A DNA stretch of 64,000 nucleotides from Certhia americana (lineage: Eukaryota; Chordata; Aves; Passeriformes; Certhiidae), in contig CM031866.1 in the NCBI GenBank assembly GCA_018697195.1, forward strand, positions 8,225,846 to 8,289,845. The letters run 5' to 3'. Below the pieces are notes generated by a model. It was given only the letters and a program-made list of their open reading frames with translations, made no database searches and was not told where the DNA came from. Made by a program: the position numbers and the translations under genes. Positions 25,501 through 37,900 of the stretch are shown here, piece after piece (position 1 is the first letter of the stretch; each line of letters starts with the position of its first letter).

Positions 25501-28500
25501 CTTGCAGTGGAATGATATGTATTTATGACATGACTTATGAACATATTAGAGAGATCTGAAAAAGATGCTTTAGACATGACTACCATGATGATTAAAAACA
25601 CATATATATGTTCCCATTTTATTTTTTTTTTGGTGACAGATGATTAAAAACTACTGCATCCAAAGACTGGCTTCTTATGAAATGTATCTTTGAGTTTTGG
25701 CAATGAGTGCCCTCAGCCTTTGAAAACAAAGCTGACCTGGGAAATCTGTATCTTTGTAGGCAATGTTCATGTACAAAATATGAAGGCTGCATCAGACCCT
25801 GTGACTCCTGCCAACAATTACTCCACTGAAAAAAGCACAAAAGAGAAGGCAAGAAAATTCCCAGTAAAAATGATGACACCAAAGAAAGTCTAGCCCTTTG
25901 TCTAGTTTTATTCTTTGAATCTCATTTTGTTGAAACCCAGCCAGAACTGATGAAGTCATTGTTTTGTTTTGTTTTTTTAAATTAGCTTCAGGTTCTATAT
26001 TTCTCCTACACAATTTTCAGGCCACTTCGAAGTAGAATCAAGATACCTGAGCTGGAAACCACCCCAGCCAAGGGAGCCTTATGGTGTATCAGCATTATAA
26101 ACATAAACTAAATAAATGAATAGATTAGAGAGAAACTATGTAACTCAAGGTGAAATATTATAGTCTGAAGTAGACATAGTACAGGCAAGAGTTTTCTGAA
26201 TGGGACAAATTAGCTGGTTAAGTGGATGCTGGGACAATTACAGATGAATGTGTTGAACAAGTGTGAGCATTACCTGCATATAAAAGAAGTTTAACATGGA
26301 ATTAAACATGGGGCTATCTTTTACAAAATAGTGGGGTTTTCTGACTGTAGAAGAATCCCTCTGACAAAAATATAAGTGACTTTTTGGCACACAAGAATGT
26401 GAAATTTATGGGGAAATGGCCCAAATAACTTGTTCTGTGAATAGGACCCTAAAGGATTAACTTAAACACTTCCACATAGTGCACATCATAGCATTAGAAT
26501 GTAACAGTATATACAAAAATTGAAATTTAAAAAAAGGGGGCAAGAAAGACTGAAAATCTCATTGAACAACATACAATGGATAGTTTATTTCTCTAAAGTC
26601 TCTACATGGAAGGCTGAAAGCATACATGCAGTTTTAGAAAATCATGCACCTGGCATCTCAGTTATGATAGAAAGATAAGCAGGCTATACATACACCTTAA
26701 TCTTAGCAATTATTTTGTTGCTAAGACCTTGAATTAATTTTTTTATTGAAATATCACTAATATCATTCTAGAACTATGCTTGAGTTCAATGAACTTACTA
26801 CTATTCCATTACAAATCCACATGAAAACAATTTTCTGGTAAAATGATTCTTGTTCTTTTCATTAGAATGACACACATATTAAGTTGTGCTTCATTTGTAC
26901 TCCCCAATATAGATGTTAGTGGTGTAATGTATCATGTAGCAAAATTACATTTGCAGACAGCTTTACACTGTGTATTTATACCGAATGTCTCATGTGGTTA
27001 CCAGTAATACCTATTAATATGGAAAGAAGCTAGTATAAACTCTTAATTTTCAAACTACAATTTCAATCCTAAAGTGAGAAGCATTGATTAGAAATAATGC
27101 TTTAGGGAAAATTATATAATTTGAAACTAAACTGGCCTAGTAGTCTCAGATTTGCATTAGGTGGAAGGTCCTGTTTCAAGGTTAACTCAGCTCTAATATG
27201 GGATTTGAATTCAGGGCTGCCAATTTCAGAGATCAACTGTATTAACAGTGGAAATCCCATTAAATATATTTTTCTCAGGAGTTCTTCATTATCTGACCCA
27301 TAATCTAGGAAAAACCATTCCTGAGAGATTCTGACTGTATCTGAACTGAAATGGAAAGCTGATCCCTTTCAGGCATGCCCCGAAAGCTGAACTGTAAAGG
27401 CAGTTTCCTGTCTGGAAATTAACATTTGAATCATCATAAATTCAAACAGATTCACATACAAGGCGCCTGCCACTTATCACTTTCAAATAAGTCCTAAAGT
27501 TAAAAAACAGGCTCCAGTGACTTCAGATAAACTCTTTGGGAGTTCAGACAGGATATCATCTCAATTTTCTCTATGATGAAGCATAAAGTGCCTTCATTTC
27601 CATCAATTTCTACTGCATAAATCTTAAAATGAGCAGCGTCCACAGCTATACTAAAACATAATAGATATACTAAAAACATAGAGACCTGTGCATGACAGGT
27701 GAAAACATGCCCACATTGACCTGACCATCCTCCCTTCTCTGAGCACTGGGCAGTTCCCCAGGCCTGGTGCTGGAGGAATAAGGAACTGAGATGAGCTCTT
27801 TGTACTCCTGCAGGAAGCTGCAGAGCACAGGATCCAGCATTCAGAGGTGTGTTACTGTATACAGTGCACACAAACAGGCATTTAGATAAGCAGTGGAGCA
27901 CTCAGGGACAGTTTGTTCACTGCTTACATCCTGACTAGCTGCAAGTTATCAAGTTATCACACAGCTTTTAAACATCAGGGTATTTTTGCAGGTAGCACTT
28001 TTATTTATGACCTCAGGACATTGTGCACCAAGCTGCTGGGCCTTTTCTTCTGAAAGGGAAAGGGACAGGGTTTGTCTCCAGAGTCTGATTTCTGCATGCA
28101 CTGGGACTGATTCATTTATCACTTCTACTTGCTTCTGCCAGCAAGAACTTCAGCTGTGAGCTGCTGTGGTGGAAAATCCATCCAACACTGAGGAGTGGAG
28201 TGTAGAACTCAAGGTGTGAGCAAGCCTTGTTCTCAAGGAGGGCAGGAGCCAACTGGCACAGCAGACACTGTAGGTGTGGCAAACTGAAAAGCAGGAATGG
28301 TCAGTTCTCCTAGGAGATGCACTGATTCAATATTTACTGGGTAACTTCCAGTGTCAGACATCTTAAGGAGAACATGTCACACTCCACAGCTGCCTGCTGC
28401 TGGCAAAAATCATAGGATTGGTAATGACTGAGTATCACCTGAGCTTATACACCTTTGGGTATAATTCAACCCAAAGGAAATTCAGGCCTGGCCTTTTAGG

Positions 28501-29402
28501 AATATTATTCATTAATTATCTGCCTGCTGTCTTTTCTGGAATAGGACATATGACAGTCACATTGTAGTGTAAGGTCAGCCAAGCAAAGGGGTGAGTGCAG
28601 ACCATAAACCACCCTGCATGACTGTGATTGCACATGTGTTCTGTAGACTAGTGGTACCACCAAATCCTGCCTGAGCTGCTCACCCCTGACGGCCTAGACC
28701 CAAGCTGAGGGGTAGGAGTTAAAACAGCATGGAGCACAACTACAAGGCAGTGCAAAAAGAGTCATGAAGTTTGCTGTATGTGAATGATTTTCATAAAACG
28801 TGTCATAAAAATGAAATGTGATTGCATCACAGCAACAGCAACTGTATGGTCAAAATTCCAAGTTCACAGTCACTCCTGGAAATCGTCTGTGCCACTGCAT
28901 CTAAATGTGCATGTTGCTGCATACAGACATATAAAGATCTGGGTTTAGACAAACAGAGGGAATATAAGGACTAATTATCCTATTTAAGATGTGAAAGGGA
29001 CCAGGCAACTCTTTGCTCTCATGAAGAGAATCACCTTATCACTAACAATCACAAATGATCCAGGCTCAGTTTAATGCTTCATCTACAAGACAGCACCCCC
29101 AGGAAAACCACTTGCTAGTTTAAGATGAGAATTGATCTGTTAATCCTCAAAAATTTATAACTCTCCTAATAAGTGATATAAAACATTCTGAATCGCAATT
29201 GGCACTAAAATTTCAAAAGAAAATGTCCATTTGGGAAGTTTAAATTTGAGACCTCATAGTGTCATGCAGACTGAAATGTTTAAAAATGGTAATAATGATG
29301 GAAAGAAAATTATGCACCATAAGGTTTTAAGTAAGAAGCAGCATTTCTTAAATTTTAACACATTTTTTGAATGAGTAAAACAGGATTAAAGGCCAGACTC
29401 AC
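22579..29402 (-). other. ADAMTSL3: ADAMTSL3 intron (6.8 kb)
   Basis: This phase 0 intron lies between the 46-nt exon and the cysteine-rich exon. Its 3' end, at 22579 and above, is a strong T-rich polypyrimidine tract (TTTGTTTGTTTTCAG on the minus strand). I recognise no repeats or additional exons within it. Small ORFs such as 25335-25601 on the minus strand have no recognisable motif. Confidence 0.85.
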
Positions 29403-29448
29403 ATTACTACTGCAGGTTTTGTATCGAATATTCCGACCTTCACAGTTC
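29403..29448 (-). CDS. ADAMTSL3: ADAMTSL3 coding exon: end of first TSP1 repeat (46 nt)
   Basis: This very short exon lies between a TTTTTTTTAG acceptor and a GTGAGT donor. Its first base completes the arginine codon left open by the upstream exon (AG+G). It then encodes 15 residues, NCEGRNIRYKTCSSN, and ends in phase 0 so that DCPSD follows directly in the next exon. The two cysteines complete the first thrombospondin type-1 repeat (C...C...C...C...CPxD). From memory the human protein reads NCEGQNIRYKTCSNHDCP, so the similarity is very high. The exon is too short for gene finders that rely on ORF length. Identification rests on phase, splice sites and collinearity with its neighbours. Confidence 0.95.
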
Positions 29449-31870
29449 CTAAAAAAAAGAGTAGAAATGGTTACACTGTATAATAGCAAAAAACAACCTT
29501 GCCTGTTTTACAGCTAGTTATTTTCTCAAAAATTAGACTTTTATTGCTACTGCCCTACCATAATCTGGACTCAAAATACAAGGTTTAAATACAAAGGGCA
29601 TCTGGGGATTCAACTCTTTACACTGCTGTCTCTCCTCAGCAAAGAACGTGTGACTTTCCCTGTAAGCCAAATTTACTGCAAACCTTATGAAAAACACATT
29701 TATTCTGTGAAAAAGGCATCTCTAAGCCTGATCTATGCGGATTGCAACCAAGTTATTTCTAAAAAATGATATGTGACCAAGAGAAGATCAGAATACCTGA
29801 TTCATAATTTTAAATTAAAAAGAATGCTCATGGATTGCAAATGTGCTCAATGCATGTGAATCCTAACATCCAGGCAATTCAGATCCTCAGTCTGTTGTTA
29901 GTAGCTGAAATAACAGGCATGTAATAGAGTCATGGTTATTTATTGTGGTCTCATAAATCTGGGGAGGTTGGGTTTCACACTTTTTTTAAAGATACACTCT
30001 GCCAAACTTCTCAATAACGAAGCAGCACTTTTCACAGTGTAAGATATTCTTCTATGTTAAAATGGCAATAGTAAGCCTTTGAATAACTTAAAACATATTT
30101 CAAATGACTGGACAAGAAATTGTAATTAGTGATTTCTCTAAAATCAGAAACAGTGTTTTGGAGTAATCCCTTCATACCAAAAAGATGTGCCTTACATTAA
30201 AGAATGAGTGAACACATAACTGATAATTTACATATCTTGGATTAAATTTTATTCTTCTTGCTTGAAAATTGATAAGTTGCTTCTTTTTTTTAATAATGTG
30301 TGAGAGGGACTGAAAAATAGCATTTGAAAACGAAAAAAATGGATGCCTGAAGCAAGAATTCAGCTCAGCGGAAGGTACAACTGTTAAAGTTCAAGGTATT
30401 ATAAGTCTAAAATTTTGAATTTTTTTCAAGACTTACTGCATCACAACATGCAAATTAAAAATGTTTATGATACGCACAAGTGTGAAAAATTTGTTTCACA
30501 ATTGTGTGTTTCCTGGACATTTAATACAAAAATCAAACATAGAAAAAAACTTTTAAACTATGCATTTGTCAAGGTATGGAAAACACATGTTTTTCACAGG
30601 GGAACACATTAAAAATATTAATAAAACCACGGTGGAATTTATACTGCTACAATTTATTGAGCTTGTTTCAGTCCCTAACACATTGGTAGAGTATCAAAGC
30701 TTCTTGCTGGAACTATTACTTTTCTCCAAGATCTTTGTGCATTTTTCACTAAAAGAAACAGGCAGTGCTTTAATCAATCACCTTTAGCTCTGTATTTCAT
30801 ACAGTTTGCCCTTAAGTAGCACATCACACTCCAAGCCTTCTTTAAGAACAACTGACTTCCTGGCTGATACTGCATTTAACTTAAAAAATCTCAGCTAAAT
30901 GAAAATGTAAACATAATCGTCAGTTTTAAAAATGTTTAAGCATAATTCAAGTAAAACAAGCTATTACAGAATGCCAGCACAGATGCCTCAAAGCTGGCTG
31001 GGATCTCTTCTTGCCTGACTACAGGCTTAATGCATTACTCCTGCTATAAGGATTATACCAACAAGTCCAGTTTAATTTTACCAATAAGCCCAGTTTAACT
31101 ACTGAGGGAAAAAGCTTTCACTGAATGTGCTGTTCTCTTCAAGTCACACTAAGACTGAAAACATATCCATGAAAACATATGGCTACCAGGACCACTGCAT
31201 AGAAAGAAGTGGCAGGGAAGAATCAGAGAATCAGTTTGGTTGGAAAAGATCTCTGAGATCGCCGAGTCCAACGTGTGACCCAACACCACTGTGTCACTTT
31301 AGTCCTTCTGAGTGCCAGGTCCAGTCCTTCCTTAAACACTTCCAGGGACAGTGAGTGCACCACCTTCCTGGAGAGCCTATTCCAGTGTCTAATCACCTTC
31401 CTGTGAAGAAATTCCTCCTAGCATCTAACGTGAATCTCCCTTGGTGCATTGGAGACTATGGCCTCCTGTCCTGTCCTTTCCTAACAGAAAGCAGCATTTG
31501 ATACATTCATGTGAGCAGCAGGCACTTGAACATTATGTCAAGTCATGTCCAAGTGCTGGCTATTTTGTACACAAGTAACTCACCATTTGATTTGTGTTAC
31601 AGCGAAAGGGACCCCCCTATCTATTTGACCACACTAAATAAATAATTCCTGCTATTCCACAATTTTATTTCATAACATGTTAAAGTTCAGAGTTAAAGCC
31701 TAAGTTATTTGTCTATTACAAACATGTATTAAAAGCATTATTTTATAACACTTGATCTACCTTAGTAAGTGTACCAAGTACAGCACTTGGTCTCAGAAAC
31801 AGAAGCAAAAAAAAGGAAATGTACCAGAGCTGCAGAAGAACCCCCACACACACATCAGCATGTGGCTTAC
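29449..31870 (-). other. ADAMTSL3: ADAMTSL3 intron (2.4 kb)
   Basis: This phase 2 intron separates the two exons that together encode the first TSP1 repeat. It contains a truncated CR1 LINE (31219-31480). Otherwise it is AT-rich sequence with no recognisable element. Confidence 0.88.
31219..31480 (-). mobile_element. CR1 LINE, 5'-truncated 3' end
   Basis: The plus strand begins GAATCAGAGAATCAG, the reverse complement of the repeated terminal octamer (ATTCTRTG type) of avian CR1. It continues through the conserved CR1 3' block: a GGTTGGAAAAGATCTC-like start, then GTCCAGTCCTTCCTTAAACA, CTTCCAGGGACAGTGA, and CTTCCTGTGAAGAAATTCCT. The element is therefore in minus-strand (gene-sense) orientation, with its 3' end at about 31219 and a truncated 5' end near 31480. 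It carries no coding capacity. It lies about 390 bp downstream of the first TSP1 exon. Ends are accurate to roughly 10-20 bp. Confidence 0.93.
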
Positions 31871-31998
31871 CTGCCATTTAAGCATCTTCTCAGAGAGTAG
31901 GAGGCTCCCCCTCCACAGGTCCGTGAGCAGTCACTCCAGGCTCCCCAGGCATCCCAGGAATCATCCTTATCTTCATCTGAGCGGGTGGTTCTGGAGTT
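31871..31998 (-). CDS. ADAMTSL3: ADAMTSL3 coding exon: first thrombospondin type-1 repeat (internal exon, 128 nt)
   Basis: This internal coding exon encodes 42 residues plus two bases of an arginine codon. It is read on the minus strand in phase 0, after a TTTGCTTTAG acceptor, and ends at a GTAAGC donor. The peptide opens with an acidic linker ([14 protein letters not shown]), then carries the TSP1 signature [17 protein letters not shown] and continues [11 protein letters not shown]. WxxWxxW is the usual C-mannosylation motif and CSRTCGG fits the O-fucosylation consensus Cxx(S/T)CGG. ADAMTSL3 is a secreted ADAMTS-like glycoprotein that lacks the protease domain and resides in extracellular matrix. 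From memory, human ADAMTSL3 is nearly identical here. The exon joins in frame to the 46-nt exon at 29403-29448. The paralogue ADAMTSL1 is the main alternative, but the downstream exons favour ADAMTSL3. Confidence 0.95.
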
Positions 31999-34900
31999 CT
32001 AAAGCAAAAAAAGGGAAGACAGAAAGGAGGGAAAAAAAAAAATTGTTCTAAATATGTTTTTACTCCTTGGCATGAATAGTACCATTTATGTTACTTTGCT
32101 GCTTCTTTACCCTATTTTAAATTTACTACTTTAATGCATAATAAATATATGAGGGAAAAGCAGAGTTTTTGAACATCCAGTCTATGTGATGTGCTGCCTC
32201 CTGGCAAAGAACCTCTATGCCCAAACATGCTGTTGTTCCCAACTCCTCCAAGCACGTTAGGTAGGAACTGAAGAGTCTCAAGCACACAGACAAGGCAACA
32301 TGTTCAAACACACCGTGGGCCTGTTACAATGAAACTAAGATTTTTAGAATCCTATATTACACCCAGCTCAAGATTAAAACACCAATTTCTCAAACCACCA
32401 TGGTGATAGTTTGCACATAAAAATACCACTAACATAAAGTAATGGTTTTTGGCATAATTATGAGAGTCAGATTGTGGATAAAAGTGAGGCAGTGAGTTAT
32501 TTTTCTCAGGTGAGAGAGAATATTGACCAATATTTACTCTGCCCCAAAAGAATCACAACTGAGAGAACATGAAAATTTAATTAAAGCTTTAATAAAACAA
32601 GTATTTCCATCCAATTTTTTTATTCTCATTGACTTCAGTGGTCAACTTGTCAAAAAAAAAAAACAGTGAATTCTTTATTAGAAGATAAGCATCTCTATTT
32701 GAACACTGAATTGCAGAAGTTGGTCTAAAAATATCAGTGGCTTCTTAACTTTCTTGCTCTTATAAATTTACAAATTTTACAATCGCTTACCGTAAAGCTT
32801 TAAAAGCACTCTTAGGCCAATCTCCCATTCCAAAAATGATAGAGCCCAGCTCTGCCAAGATCCCCGAGGAATTTTCACACTGATGTTGGTTTTACTTTAT
32901 ATCAGAAGCCAAGTCTGAAATGTCTGACACTGAAAATGGAACCAACTGCCTTCAGTCTCAACAAAAAAAGCTCAGCATTTCCCAAGAAGTCACTTGGCAC
33001 ATGAAAATTAATCAAGATGAACAAAAGAGTCACTTCTGTCAAATTTATGGGTGCTAAATTAGTTTGTTCTCTGCAAGCCCAAAGCAAATGATTGGGTCTT
33101 AGCATGTTAAGAAATTACTAAATTTGTGATATTAAAAAAGCAACACATGCCACTCTTTTTTAGAATAGCTACTTTCTTCTGACAAAGCAGTGACAATGTC
33201 TAAAATAATCCTAACTTCATCATTGTATTAAAACCAGCCACATGATATTAACAGACAGAATGTAATCTAAAGCCCTAAACAAAGTCCAGTTGTTCACTTC
33301 CCAAACTGCTTTGATAAAAGCCATTGTTCTGAACTGTATCTAATTAAAAAGCTGTAAATACTATGATGATCAAAGCAGAACTTCATGCCAACAAAGCCTT
33401 CTTTAGAATCATTGACTAATTCAGTGCCCACAGTGTTGATTTAAGTTCCAGCTAGTTCCAGCTATTTGTCCCATGGGAAAGAGTTAAAAGCAGCTTGCAC
33501 CAACTTGGTAATTTACTACCAAAATAATATTGATTTACTAGCTGTCTGGTTTCATAAACTCTACACATTATATTTGTCTTCACCATGGTACTAAATTGAA
33601 GTAAAATAAAGAAAAGATCACCAACATCATGATTTACACCAACAAAACCTTGGAAACTCATTTAGGAATTAAATAAAGAGCTAATTGCAATTGGACACAG
33701 AAGGATGTTATTGTACGTCAGGACTGCATTCCCAGCTTGCTTGAATTCAGTTTTTCATGGTTTTATTGTCTTCAGTCATAACTTTAACATGGTTCAGCAG
33801 TGAAACATTGTACCATATTAGAATAGTTTTTCCTTTAGTGCCTTAATTTTGCAACAGATGAAGTGCAACACATACATTTTGCGTATTCATTGTGGAAGTA
33901 TTTATGTACCAGCACAAACATAAATGTGTGCATGGACATGCACATGTGCACCCATGATGTTACATGATGAAGCTACAAGTGCTGTAGGGAATCTAGATAA
34001 AGTAATTAAACCAGCTGTAAACACAACCTAGATGGTTTGCTGCTCTTTACGTAGAGCTGGATAGGCAAACACATCACTGGAAGGAGTTGTACCACGTGTG
34101 AGCACAGGGTTACATGCAAACACTGCAGTCAGGGCAATAGCTAAGAACCTACACAAAGTTTCTGCAGAAATCCAGTGTATATGATAAAGGTAGACTCAAA
34201 ATATTTCATCCCAATCTAACTCATTTTGAAAGCAAAAAAAGTCACAACACTGAACATGGGCCTGGGCAATGATTACTCGCATCAGGGGGTAAGGAAAAAT
34301 AAACTCCTGAGTTTTGAAGCACTTGGTGACATAGACAGAGTCTCAGACTGGCCTCAGACCAGTCATGTGCAATCTGAGTTCTGTGCTAACAATCCTTAAC
34401 TGACAGAGACAATGTTGGCCACAGAGAATTTTACTGGAGTGTGGCACTGGTAGATTTGAACAGAGGGCAAAGTGCTAGTGCCAGTTCCCCTTTTTGCATT
34501 CAGGGCCCTGTTTTTGCTTCTGTCACATACGGGCACATACTGTTCCAGCATGTTCTGCAAATTATTGGTGTGCATGTGTGCTCAGGCCATGCTCGCCTTG
34601 CAGTGTACTACTCAAAAATAACCCAGTGTAGCACAAGTGAGCACTGAGGTAAAATAAATGAAATCCAGATGCTAACAGGGATGATCATTACTCCAAAACA
34701 AGGGGATTTTTACTGTCACTTGTAGCACCCAGTAAATAACAACAACTGCATTGACACACATTACAAAAATCAAACACAGTGCTGTCGGATGGAGAAAAAA
34801 AGATTATTTGGCCAAACTTTTATTTGGCTGTTATGAAGGATGACATAATTGTCTTGAATTTGGTCATGTAGACTTCAAAGGAGAAGTAGTGCCAGAGAAC

Positions 34901-37900
34901 GAAGGTCAGTTTATGCAGTTTATTATTATTCAGACATCTATTACATAAGGCTTGGACATGTAAATGTTTAGCATTCGGCGTAACAAAGATTCAGCTTCTC
35001 AACAGAAATGCCCTGATACCTTAAATGTTTGTTTTACAGAGTTTTTAGCATATTTTAGCATACAATTTTTCTTTAAACATAAACACAAGGCAAGTCCATA
35101 GTATTTGACACGAAAGTTATGGCAGCAGCATGTGCAATGAAAGAAATGCAGAGACCTGGCACACAGATTCTTCTGCTGCAGCCCCCAGGTGACAGTCCCT
35201 CTGCCATGGACACATCAGCACAAATCCTGCCCTGTGACAGCCCCTGAGCAGCTCCCCAGGGCACAGTGCTCTGCACTGTCAGGTTCTAGATGAGATTCAG
35301 TGCAAGCTCTGGGCAGCAGATGCAGCAATGTTACACAGATCATGCCTGGGGCTGGATGGATACATGGAAATGCTCTATTCAAACAGGTTAAAATGGTACA
35401 GCTCAGAAAATAGGTCTTTGTCATTTCAAGTAAGGACTTGGATATGGAATACACCTGCTATTATGCCAATGTCACTGCAGCTCTCTGGGTGGTTGTGCTT
35501 TTGTTTTTCTCACAGCTGCTTGCTAAAGTGGTTTGTATTAGCTCACTAAGGCTTGCCACTTCTAAAAGAAAATCACTGAAAGGAGTTACACTGGCACAGT
35601 TATAGCATATTGCTATTTAATAATGCATTTGTTATAAGTAAATACAGAATTTAGGTTCTTCAGATTAAATTCATCCAAGGGAAGGAACCTGTTAAAGAGT
35701 AAAAACACCACTTCTGTACACTTCTCTACCACTGAAGGTGTAAATTAAGCAAAACCCAAAGCTCAGTGCTGGCCCTTCTCCCAGGAGTGAATTTCATCCT
35801 TGATGGTGTTTTGAACAGAGATGAAGCATTTCCTTTTCATTGCTTCTTCCCACTCTCACAACCCATAAATACTATTAACACTGTCCTGACTTTTAGAGTC
35901 TTCCAAAGCACAGAGTCATTTTGCTCTTCACTAATCTTCATGTGCAGCACTGCACCGTGCCATTTGCTTCTCATACCTACAATAGCTCCAAACAGAGGTA
36001 GCACAAGGAATTATGGCACTGAAGGGAAAATATCCTGCCTGAGTAGCTCTGTGATGCATTTCCCAGATTCTTGTTTCCAGACACTACCCTTGGTGGAAGA
36101 GGTATCAAATTGCACTGGTGGCTGTATCCATGAGCAGGAAAGAACAAGTATTTACCTGCAGATAATCACTGGCTGCACAATTCAGCCTCAGAACTGTATC
36201 CTTCACTTTTAACTATGGCTGTTATGTCTAGAGCTTTGCAACTAGCTACACTAGAAATCTCTTTCACTGCAAAGGTCACATACAAAAATGATTTACACCT
36301 CTATTTTGTATTCTAAGTGAGGTGTAGAATGCAGATTACAGATCTAGGGAAAACTCTTTAACTTGTGGCAGCCACTAAATAGAACAGTCAAAACATATTT
36401 CCAGACAAATAAGAATTATTAATAAAAGATCTTGCATTACCTGGTTTTAGCTTAAAAACTCCTCTTGCTTCCTTAAAACAGATTTCAGGACATTTCCTGA
36501 TATAATTCTACTATTGCTGAATGCATTATGTATTTCCTAATTGTGCACTGTATATGTCATTGAGTTTAATAAATCTTTTACTTCTATGTACCAAAGTAAA
36601 TTATGTATTACTCTGTATGTTAAAAAAATATATCTGGAATTTTAAAATCCCAGAGTAAAAACAATGTATCATTATTTTAGACTGATAAAAAACACCTGGG
36701 AGAAAATGTAGCTATTTTAAGCAGATGTCTAGAATTAATTAGTTTTAAAATGGTTAACATTATTTGAGTTACATTACCTAGTCCTTGCACTTGGCCTCAG
36801 TGCTGCAAACTCACTGCAAAATGGAATCTGTGCCCCATAACAACAAGAACATTTCAGAAACACAAGATGGTAAAGCTCAGAAACAAGGTGAATCACCAGC
36901 TAGGAATCAGCCAAAAGGCAAATGATGGACTTATTGAGCTACATGAAAAAATACATCTGGGGGCTCAGATGGACTTTAGACCTCTTGGTGTTGAATTCTG
37001 CAATATATTTTCATTCTACAGAAGTTTTGAATACATTTAAATTTTGGAGAATAAAGCATGCACAAGTGTCACACAGAGGAAATATTTACAGCATAATTCA
37101 TTTTCATACTAAACTGAAGGCAAATCTCAGCATGTTTTTCAGTATTATACTGCATACAGATTTTTCCGTTGTCAGAGTGTTGCAAAATTTCATATTGACA
37201 GCACAGGCCTGCTCTGCAGGAGTTGTCAGGACAGAGTTGGAGGTTTTGGCAGGTGGAGCAGGGATACTTGAGGCTTTTGGCATCCAGGAAGGGATGAAAT
37301 GTTGCTTGGCTGTTTGGCACCTATGAGCTAGTTGAGGCTTTTGGCACCAAAAAGAGTCTGTATCCCCTCCTTCCTTCTTTGTAAGCAGTTCACAGAGGGA
37401 ACATGGAATTTGTGGGCATGAAGAAGAAATTGTGGATCCCTCCCTAACTAGCCCAAGCAGAATGCAACTGCATTACAATACCTGACACCTCCAGCTCTTT
37501 CTGCATCTAACTGCTAAGGACAGCACCTACATGTTCCTGCTAAAAGGAATCAGTATTGAAGTACTTAAAGCATAATTGAGTTGCTATTTTTCAATTTCTG
37601 AGTTAATTACATCGTTCAGATGGGTTTACAAAAACACCACACAAATTCTATTTTACTCACTGCTGACAGATTTGATGACCTACACCAGAGCCCCAGGGTA
37701 CCTTTTTATACCATTGCTGACTTTGACAAGGGAAGCACTTGCTTCTGGCCTCTCTGAACAACAGCAAACTGTTATATTTTCTTGGGTGATATTCCATAAA
37801 TTACTATTTCAACAGAAAAATATCTAGAAAATAGAGAAGCCCTTTTTAAAAACCTGATAAGCACATCCTGCAAACACATGTGCATTGCATCACTGGAAAT

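Noticed and set aside
25335..25601. 88-codon minus-strand ORF with several cysteines, in the gene's sense
   Set aside because: It was considered as an alternative ADAMTSL3 exon. The flanking exons join directly in phase without it, and it matches no TSP1 or cysteine-rich pattern.
31752..32051. 99-codon plus-strand ORF
   Set aside because: It overlaps the ADAMTSL3 TSP1 exon in antisense. The conserved protein is on the minus strand.
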